39,713 nucleotides of DNA from Intoshia linei. Its lineage: Eukaryota > Orthonectida > Rhopaluridae. The notes beneath the pieces are model-generated. The model ran no database searches and was not told the DNA's origin. It saw nothing but the letters and a program-made list of their open reading frames with translations. Within the stretch, counting starts at the first letter, position 1, and the number at the start of each line of letters is the position of its first letter. Below are positions 31,747 through 39,713 of this stretch, piece by piece. The DNA lies in the NCBI GenBank assembly GCA_001642005.1, contig LWCA01000214.1:1-39713 (forward strand), given 5' to 3'. The translations under genes and the position numbers were made by a program.

Positions 31747-34700
31747 ATGATTAGCGAAACTCTTAATAACGTCCCATTGGAAAGGACTAATCAAAACCAA
31801 TCTAATGTATCAGTGAATGATAGCATGAGTCAAAATGGTGACAAAACCGAGATAAACGAACCCGAAAATATTCTAACTAACTATGATCTATCTGCTAAAT
31901 TTAATAACAAGGTTAATCGTACAAATGTACACAATTCTTCAAACAATTCTATTACATCAAACTCGACAGCATCGTTAACGAGTAAAGCTGCAACGACTGT
32001 AGTTAGTGAGTGCGATAAAATTAAAGTATTAAGATATGAAAAATCTGATAACACGTATGTATATTTTTAAATTATTTTGATCTTTATAGTAGGGATACAT
32101 TCAAAATGCAACATTCGAACAATGATGAGAATATTAAACGCCTTGATAATGTTCAGACAGCTGAAATCGGTCCGAATGTGACTAGTGAACAACGTGTGTA
32201 TTCAGAACGACCAGCCAGCGTCGACAATGAGGTGAAAACATATCCAACTAAATTGCGGTGTCGATCTGAAGAAGAATCGAGTCAATCCAATGTTAAAATA
32301 AATAGTGATGTTTTTTCTTTACATTTAAATCAAACCTCCAACGATAGCAAATTTAACCCTACCAAAAATTTTTCCACCAACGATCTAAATTCTCTTAATA
32401 TTACCTCAGAAAATACAATTATCAATTCCAACTCTTTTGCCGATTTTTACAACCCAAAACGCAAAAATGAACGTGTAATTTTATATTCTGTTGACTATAA
32501 TATACTTATTTGTGTATAAATTCAGTTTGAAAATATATAAAAATTTTAATACAGTATACCCTCCGCTATTCGCCCAAAATGAAGATTTGAAATATCGGGC
32601 GAATTTATCAATTTAATTATAAATTACACGGAATGAGCTTATAACGAAGGTTTTACTGTATATATATTTCAAAATTTGTGTAAATTTACATAAACATAAA
32701 ATTATAACCAAATTACTTCACGTTTACACTTAATTCTTTTTGTTTACGTCACTATTATGTTTAATGTTAATAAACTCTCGTTGTTATAGGTAAAAAACAA
32801 AATTAATGATGCATATTAAAATTGCAAAATATAATATCAAATATTTAAGATAATATTGAATTAATAATCCATTTTATTAAAAATTTTATACATTATGCCA
32901 ATTTAAACATGATAAAATTTAAGTCGTAGCAAATAGTTTTAATTTACAATTTTTTAAATTCGTCCAAGAATTTATAAATAACAAGCAGACGTGTATTACA
33001 TTTAAGACATTTTGCGTGTTTTATACATTTTGTCACATTTGAAGTATAGATGTATGTAATTAATGTACATGTTCTTACAGATCCGTCCATATATTTTGAG
33101 CACCTTATAAAATCTTTAATTATTTTATTAATAAGTGTTTTAATCATAATAAGTCATTAATTTAATTTATATTTCAGAAATGTATATATAATCGAAAGTT
33201 ATTAATAGACTAGCTAGACCCATGTATTTTTTTAATATTGTAACATGTATTAACCACAGTATATAACTTTTTCGGGTTAAAGAAACTTGTAATTAATTAG
33301 CAATTAATTAAACACAGTAGTTTCCTCAAGTACTTTTTTTTGTACTGTACTTAAATTATATGACCTGTAAACATCTAAATATTAAAAATTAATTTTTAAT
33401 ATTAATTATTGAAAGTCTTGATTTAAGACAACTTAAATGTATATTAAGGTGTGTCCTACAACACTTTTTCGAAACAATGCAAAAGAAGCCAACGATGAAA
33501 GATGAAACTTTTTATTGCGAACAAGATAATGTGCTTGAAATTGTCTAACTCTCAAAAAAACCCTTGACTTTTTGCATTTTAAACTAATTTGTAATACAAT
33601 TTTTCAAAAACGAACATGAACTTTATAAAAAAATATTGGTGTGGTAACGATGTGAATTCATGCGTATATATAGTATATGTAACATTTGTGAGTATATATT
33701 ATGCCATGGTTATCACAGTTTATCAGAAATCCTTCTCAAAAAAACCCAATTTTACCCAAAAATTCATAAAAAACAGAATTTATAGGATAGAGAGTATCTT
33801 GGTGTTTTTTTCTAACAATTATGACATTTTAAATACATGATCTTGTTCGCAAGATTTTTGGTATATTTGTATTTGGCTACTTTTGTAAATATAGTTAATA
33901 GAACTAATTAGCAGTGAAAATAAGAATGATCAATTTTTTTTTTTTTAATTTTAAAGTTAATATGCGATTTATTAAATTTGTAGGACCCTGAAGTTTAAAA
34001 TTGATCTATACTAAATGGTGATTTGAGGATTTAATAAATATATTGCAAATTATTTTACAAAAAATTTTTGGATTAATTTTTTGTTACTATTTTTCAGATT
34101 TTTATCCACAAACACCATAAAATGTTTTTATTTTGTAAAAATGGTTGGTTGTACAGCTTTTCATTCTTAACTGGGGTTTGTAATGACCAATTGTATCAAT
34201 AAAATTCATAATAATAATTATATAAATTTAATTTTTTACCTTGATAAGCATATTTCTTTTTTAGTAGTTCATTTGCAGTGGTTTCGTATGATCCATCCCA
34301 AAAATAAATTTGGCCCAATCTGACAAATAAAATTAATTGGTGCCGATTTGTAAATGAGAATATTTGAATGACAATTTTTGTCAAAATGTTTTTGAACCGT
34401 TCATTGAGCATGAGATCTGTTATTAATCAAAATATTATCAAAAAATATTAAAACACAAAATATTGGTCAAATACAGAATTGATAAAATAATAAAATCATT
34501 GCTTAAATTTTAAATGTTTGTTTTTATTAAAAACTCTCAGTTTTTCTTGCAACGCTAATAGGATAATTATATATGTCAAATTTTGTAGTTGTTTCATTTG
34601 CATCTTCAAAGTTTGATACTGATCATTTAATTGTAATTGAACCATGTGTGAACGATAATTTCAATTTAAATTTCAATAAAAATAAATTTGCAAATTGATT

Positions 34701-37700
34701 ATTTCCATTTGCGCCAAATAAACGTATATAAAAGTTTATTCATTGTTTGTGTTCATGGTAAATTAATAATATTACCTGTTTTATATAATTGCGCCACTAA
34801 ATTTTACTTATCATAGTGATCATTTCATTTCCATTTGACTTTAATTCATCAATGTAAAAATGATTGAATAATTATGGATGAACGTACATGTATTTTAAAT
34901 AAAAATTTATTAATTTTATTATACATATATAATTAAAATTTTTCCGTTTAGATTTTACCTGTGAAGCAGAACGAGACAGTATTTTTTAAGTGTCCGCTTT
35001 GCTTTCAAAAAATGGAAAATGTAAAGGAATTAACCAAACACATACGTTTGCATAATAATCCGTCCGAAACACCAAATTATAATCAATGCACCATTTGTAA
35101 TAAAATTCTTAGTTCACAGAGCTCATTAGATCGTCATATGCTTGTTCATTCAGGTTAGTTAAAATTAGCTAAACTTTATATTTTATATTTAATCATGCAG
35201 TGGTTTTATCCTTTTTTGTAAATATTTCCATGTTTAGTTATAAAATTGTTCAAAATATTTGGTTCTATTTTTATATTATTTTAAACAAATTTATTTTTTT
35301 ATATGTGACACCGTATAGTTTTATGTCTTTTAATTTTAAAACCATTACATTATAACAATTTAAAATAATTGTCCAGTTGAATATTTCATTTTTTAATTTT
35401 AGGTGAAAGGCCTTTCGAATGTTGCTACTGTACAATGACTTTTACTACAAATGGAAACATGCATAGACACATGAGAATTCATTCAAAAGATCAAACTGAA
35501 CCGATTCACAAACATGCATCGGGTAAATGTTCACTAACCTCCAGTAAATATGCTAAAATGACCAATACCGATATAATTAATTTAAAAAAAAATTCTAAAA
35601 GCCTAACCTCTGATGACATAAAATTGTCTTCTAAAGAAAGAATTTCACCTCTAAAAAGAAACTGGACAAACTTGTTTCTAAAAACCTCTGAATCAACTGT
35701 TTATAAAAATGATTCTAACCAAAAAACTGCAAGAAATAAAACACTTGATAATATTTTTTCTACTTTAATGTGGAAGGTATCATTTATCTTTATAAATTTG
35801 GTATTTGGAAAAATTGAAACGGTTGTTATCCCTTTTACTGTCTGATGCAATTTTATGTACTATCACCACATGTCTGGAATTTATGTTTTAATTTAAACTT
35901 GTATTATTTTTAAATTACCTATGTGAAAATGTATGAAAATAAAAGAATAAAGTTTTTTAAAGTTATGCTGCGTATATCAAATACAGACGTGTGAAGTGAA
36001 ATTGCTGTGTATAGTATAGAATACACAGACAGTGAAAAGTTAAAACGCTTGGGAATCGCATTATTTTATTTTTGTACCTTATAAATATTGTAAAAAATCC
36101 CTTTAACAAATGTCTCCAATTCGGTTTGGAAAAATTTCTTTGAGAATGAAAACTAAAAAATATTTAAAAATTTGAAAAATAAAAATGTGTAAATTTAGGC
36201 GCACAAAAAAACTGGAAGCTTGAACAGTGAAGTATTATTAAACCCAGAAAGCTGTGATAGTGAATCAAATATAAGCAAATCATTGAGTGAATCTGGAATA
36301 AATACAAAAGAAATGCTTTCTGATCCAGTATATATAAAACACCTCCATAAAGCTGTATTTGACGGAACAGTGAAGCGTCGCCGTTTATCAACTGCAAATG
36401 AAATACAGGAAAACTTAAATCGAATGAAATTGGAGGATAATGATATGCCGATTAAAACATGTAATTTATTATTTTAAATATTTTTCTAATAAAATAAAAT
36501 TTAGTAGTCAAAAATATAACCTCGTATATGCAATTAGTTGGTGAGTTTACTATGTGCACCATATGCAATGAAACCTTTAAAAATAAAGACGATTATGCAA
36601 TTCATATACAAAAAAATCATTCCACTGTAATTGGTTTAAGTTCCGCCAGTCGCTGGGTTTTGAGATACAACTCGCACGATGATTCATATTCTAATGGAAA
36701 AGATTATAAATTAGAATCAAAATTATACGGTTCAAGATCACGAAAACAAAGCACGCCAATTAATTTAAGTAAATTAAGGTGCGTTTCTATTAGTGAAACT
36801 AACATATCCGAGCAAAATGCTGACATTAATGGTGATCCTATAGATACATCTGATAAAGAAACTATGGTTATTGATGATAAACAGCCTAAAAAATTTGAAC
36901 CATTAGATTTATCACAAAATCTGGTTTATTTTTTATAATATAATTTTTTATTTTATTCTTAGCAACCAAAATTACATGTTTGTACCGATTGCAGCTATAT
37001 TTTATATTTAGACGACCATAGTAGTAATTTTGAACTTTTTTTAAAAGTCACCGTCAATCCCATTGATTATGTTAAAGGTCTATATTTGAGAATGATTTTA
37101 TTTACAAAATATACAATTTATTATATGTGTAAAATATATCAATTTTTTTCGAGTTTTTGAAATTAGAAAAAATGTTCAGTAATAAAGGAATAATATATTC
37201 TGAAAAATGAAAAAATTTGAAAGTATTCATAATTTTTGACAATCAAAATTATTGATATTATGATAATGATTGTAATTTTTAATATTTAATCAATTTCGCT
37301 AGCTGCTATTGAAATAAATTATATTTTCAGTTTTTTAATTGCGCCTTTTTGAGCCAGGTAATATTTTTTCTATTTGCTAAATTTAATAAGAACCGAAATA
37401 AAACTATATTTGGTTAAACATTTTGCAATGTATCGTACTTTTTGAGATTGTCGCATTGTTTATACAATAAATTTGTGGGATTGACTAATTTATTTATATT
37501 ATTCATATTATCATTGCATTTATACATTTTTTATTTAGATAAACTTAAAAAATGTCCCAAATGTGAGAAAGATACATTATTTATAGACCCTACAGGTATT
37601 TTATATACATTTTATTATATACCAACATTATTTAAAGTACAATGTTGATTATTATAATTTGATGTTTTATTTATTGGGTAGAAATTTTCAGCATTTAATT

Positions 37701-37953
37701 TAACATTCTAAATTGTAAAATGTAAAATGTTATAAAAAATGAAATGGATTTCAAAATTATAATATCAAATTTTTTTCGAAATTGTAGGATGAATTTAAGA
37801 ATGAAAAGTTAATTTTGTATTAATTTTATTTTAGATTCCGATTTATTAAACGAGATAATGGCTGCCGATAATAAAGACGTGAAATTATTATCTAGAATTG
37901 AACCTAGTTTAATAGTCAAATATATATCTTTAAAAGAAAAACAAATTAATTAA
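31747..37953 (+). CDS. RREB1: RREB1/Hindsight-like C2H2 zinc-finger transcription factor
   Basis: RREB1/Hindsight proteins are nuclear zinc-finger regulators acting in Ras/EGFR signalling and epithelial morphogenesis. Exons: 31747-32054, 32093-32474, 34952-35153, 35403-35776, 36199-36460, 36538-36923, 36963-37077, 37539-37595 and 37835-37953. All junctions keep phase, giving 734 aa. Residues 1-230 are Ser/Asn-rich. Three C2H2 fingers follow at 244-264, 276-296 and 304-324; [18 protein letters not shown] and [14 protein letters not shown] are nearly diagnostic of the RREB1 N-terminal finger set. A fourth finger (CTICNETF...H-x4-H) is at 516-537. Near the C-terminus, CTDC (645-648) and CPKC (682-685) form a possible zinc-ribbon-like pair. 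Known relatives are ~1700-1900 aa with many more fingers, so this is strongly reduced. The start is uncertain because the frame is open back to the acceptor at 31740. The intron 1 acceptor is a tandem TAGTAG. Confidence 0.85.
32552..32658. mobile_element. Short pogo-like MITE in RREB1-like intron 2
   Basis: The ends CAGTATACCCTCCGCTAT and the complement of the right end (CAGTAAAACCTTCGTTAT) match at 16 of the first 22 positions. TA flanks both sides. Inside, ATTCGCCC and GGGCGAAT form a second inverted pair. It is 107 bp, non-coding, and starts 77 nt after the exon 2 donor. Confidence 0.75.
33515..33852. repeat. Inverted 13-bp pair in RREB1-like intron 2
   Basis: TTGCGAACAAGAT (33515-33527) is the exact complement of 33840-33852. 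The surrounding AACTTTTTATTGCGAACAAG is also found with few changes at about 24257-24275. It may mark an unrecognised dispersed element of about 340 bp. Confidence 0.5.
34094..34416 (-). CDS. Possible nested minus-strand gene, two 3' exons
   Basis: Exon 34416-34240 is bounded by an AACAG acceptor and a GTAAAA donor. It is open in one frame, encoding [16 protein letters not shown] and later [20 protein letters not shown]. After a 69-nt intron, exon 34170-34094 joins in phase (acceptor ACCCCAG) as [19 protein letters not shown] and reaches a TGA stop. The two exons fit in phase, and their base composition is closer to coding exons than to intron, which argues for a real gene inside RREB1-like intron 2. 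I do not recognise the protein. An ATG-led minus-strand frame at about 34645-34520 with a Gln-rich helix ([11 protein letters not shown]) could be the 5' end, but its obvious donor is out of phase. Chance open frames remain possible. Confidence 0.35.
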
Positions 37954-38167
37954 TTTCCATTCAAAACACCAGGCGTTCAACATTGCTCAAATTTGTACAA
38001 TTGTCATAATTATTCTATAACATGTTAACATCTAATTTTAATATATTCTTAAAAATATCTTAAAATGTAAATATTATAATTACCAATCATCCAAGAATAC
38101 GAGTTATTCATTCTTTCTTACAGCTTATGTTATTGTTATTTATTGTTAAAGTTTTAAATTTAAATGA

Positions 38168-38173
38168 AATAAA
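38168..38173 (+). terminator. RREB1-like polyadenylation signal
   Basis: AATAAA lies 215 nt after the stop codon at 37951-37953 and is the first clear hexamer in the downstream sequence. Confidence 0.45.
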
Positions 38174-39547
38174 TGATTAAATTTATTGGTTACTTATTTT
38201 CATTGAATTTTTTAATTCATTTAACATGGAAAATTTTAATACAAAAAGGCTTGCGTCATAATTTATTATGTAGAAAACGATTTAAATCAGCTTAAAATTT
38301 AAATGTACATTGTACATCATATTTAGTCATTATGCAATATTTAAAACTGGATTTTCCTCAAAAGGGTTGAATATGAGTTGGTAATAAACTACAAAAATAG
38401 TTTTATGATTAAAACAGATAAAAAATGCAATTTATGAATCGTTTCTAACACTTTATATTTTTTAAAAAATATCTAAACAAGAAATTTATTATGATTTACG
38501 AGCAATTTTTGTGGGTCATTAAACTTTTTTAAAAAATTTATTTAGACATTATTCTATGCAAGATTTATCTAATAATTAGATTATAAATCCCTTCTGTTTA
38601 AATATTGCAAATGCTAAAAAATTATTTATATCCCAACAGGATATCTTTGTCGATTCTTCTTGAGAAAATTCACTTAAATTGTTTTTGATACAGATAAAAT
38701 TGTGAAATTTTGGTTGAAAATTAATAAAGATTACCCAATCTTTCAAATTTGGGCGTTAAACTGTTGCTTCTATTTTGTATCATATATCCTTGGAGACCAC
38801 CCTTTTCTCAATTAGTATATCTCAAATCTAAATAATCAAATCGTCTCAAGGTAGAATCTGATTTTGTTTATAAAATTTATAATATAATAAAAATTAATCA
38901 TTTCATGTAGTTAGTAGTAATAAATAGATAATTGTTGAATTTTGTTAGTTTATTAACTATACTATATTACAGGGGTCCGTCAAATTTAAAGTTTAAGGAC
39001 CACTGCTATAACCGTTAGAGTCATTTAATGTAGATGTAAATGAAAATATTATCCCTCCGTTAAAAATTAATTTTGCGAGTTATACATTATATATGTAGAA
39101 AAAATATCAATATTTCTATGAGATATTAATAATTTCCCTATAATTATAGGGAAACCCAGAATGGCGAGTTGGGGAGAGAATATTGTACAGTAGAAGCTCT
39201 ATATACTAAAATGATATTTTATTTCAATAAATAGAACATTTCAAGTATTGTGATTATTTACATTTAATTAATAATTTATTATAAAAAAGTTTCAACTGCT
39301 GCCATAAATATGTAATTTCTAATTCCCATGTCCATAGGTTTTAACACTGATGTATTTGTAGGAAGAAAAACCAATTTAATAAAAGTAGATCATTTCTCAT
39401 AATATGAGCTGTGCAGTTATCAATAAATAAGAGTATTTTGCGTTTTTCAATGGCAAGTTGCTTGTTAAAATTTATATTTAAAAAATTTCAAACAAATTCA
39501 AGTAATGTTAACAAATTTCATACAGAAATCAGCACGCGTTATTTTAA
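38174..39547. other. AT-rich region downstream of RREB1-like gene
   Basis: No exon was recognised. It holds a 36-bp hAT-end hairpin (38970-39005) and, at about 39187, a single CAGTAGAAGCTCTATATACT terminus typical of a pogo-like MITE whose partner I could not find. Confidence 0.4.
38970..39005. repeat. 36-bp hAT-terminus hairpin
   Basis: The segment starts CAGGGGTCC and ends GGACCACTG, so two hAT-like termini face each other with only about 18 nt between them. Flanking CTATATTA and CTATAACC share five leading bases. It may be a MITE collapsed to its ends. Confidence 0.55.
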
Positions 39548-39713
39548 CCCATTGAAATATTTTGACGCATTAATGCGTCATTTCTATTTTATGCATTGAG
39601 ACTAAATGACGCATTTTTGCGTCAAACGATTTGCCACGTATTATTCATATTCATTAAATATCAGTTCATATTAAAATACAAAATTATCATAATGAAAATT
39701 GTATATAAATACA
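39548..39713 (+). mobile_element. piggyBac-like element, left end (cut by window)
   Basis: TTAA at 39544-39547 is followed by CCCATTGAAATATTTTGACG. TTAA target plus a CCC-starting terminus is typical of piggyBac. Two subterminal inverted repeats follow: TGACGCATTAATGCGTCA (39563-39580, perfect) and TGACGCA-TTTT-TGCGTCA (39607-39624). The TGACGCA unit resembles subterminal repeats of known piggyBac elements. No transposase is visible in the 166 bp available. Confidence 0.65.

Noticed and set aside
32944-33147. Cys-containing minus-strand frame of 67 codons in RREB1-like intron 2
   Set aside because: The base composition is like the surrounding intron, no known cysteine spacing was recognised, and it has no in-phase link to the nested exons at 34094-34416.
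33616-33840. 74-codon plus-strand frame in RREB1-like intron 2
   Set aside because: It lies between the inverted 13-bp arms of a probable repeat, with intron-like composition and no similarity.
37331-37357. A 27-nt micro-exon in the RREB1-like gene (TTTTTTAATTGCGCC...)
   Set aside because: It has good AG and GT borders but is open only in phase 0, whereas the neighbouring exons join perfectly in phase 1 without it and the next exon cannot follow it in frame.
1-39713. CRISPR arrays, bacterial operons or phage features
   Set aside because: No regularly spaced direct repeats, ribosome binding sites or prokaryotic gene packing are present; introns and protein content are those of an animal.

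Overview
The window is nuclear DNA of a very AT-rich animal. The genes have spliceosomal introns, use the standard genetic code, and encode metazoan proteins: an exocyst subunit, a TOG-array microtubule polymerase, an F-box protein, a nucleolar pre-rRNA processing factor and a Hindsight/RREB1-type zinc-finger factor. Coding exons are less AT-rich than their surroundings. Introns range from 38-39 nt to about 2.5 kb, while several genes have giant or single exons. Proteins are divergent and some are much shorter than usual (ESF1 384 aa, RREB1-like 734 aa). This suggests a fast-evolving, partly compacted genome, such as that of a small or parasitic invertebrate. The species cannot be named from this sequence.

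Layout. (1) 317-3234, minus: 5' part of the exocyst subunit EXOC2/Sec5, which runs off the left edge. (2) 5108-14100, plus: CKAP5/XMAP215/Msps, rebuilt from six exons whose phases all agree (2109 aa); it is divergent from EXOC2. (3) 14480-18131, plus: an FBXO36-like F-box gene with one internal exon not located. (4) 18243-19397, minus: single-exon ESF1 homologue, convergent with FBXO36. (5) 19.4-31.7 kb: no convincing host gene, but a tRNA-like pseudogene, a decayed Tc1/mariner element with double inverted repeats, a hAT fossil and several MITEs. (6) 31747-37953, plus: RREB1/Hindsight-like gene in nine exons, phase-consistent throughout, with a possible small minus-strand gene nested in intron 2. 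(7) 38-39.7 kb: no gene; a 36-bp hAT-end hairpin and the left end of a piggyBac-like element cut by the window edge.

The genes are housekeeping or developmental loci with no visible operon or shared pathway. What stands out is structural. Inverted MITE copies flank CKAP5 exon 3. The EXOC2 homologue carries an NPF-rich N-terminal extension and lacks the two classic Ral-contact residues. There is an in-frame tandem (NAGNAG) acceptor in the RREB1-like gene. The transposon-derived families (hAT, Tc1/mariner, piggyBac) can be delimited by their terminal repeats and, in some cases, target-site duplications. I found no clear candidate for a wholly new molecular system.
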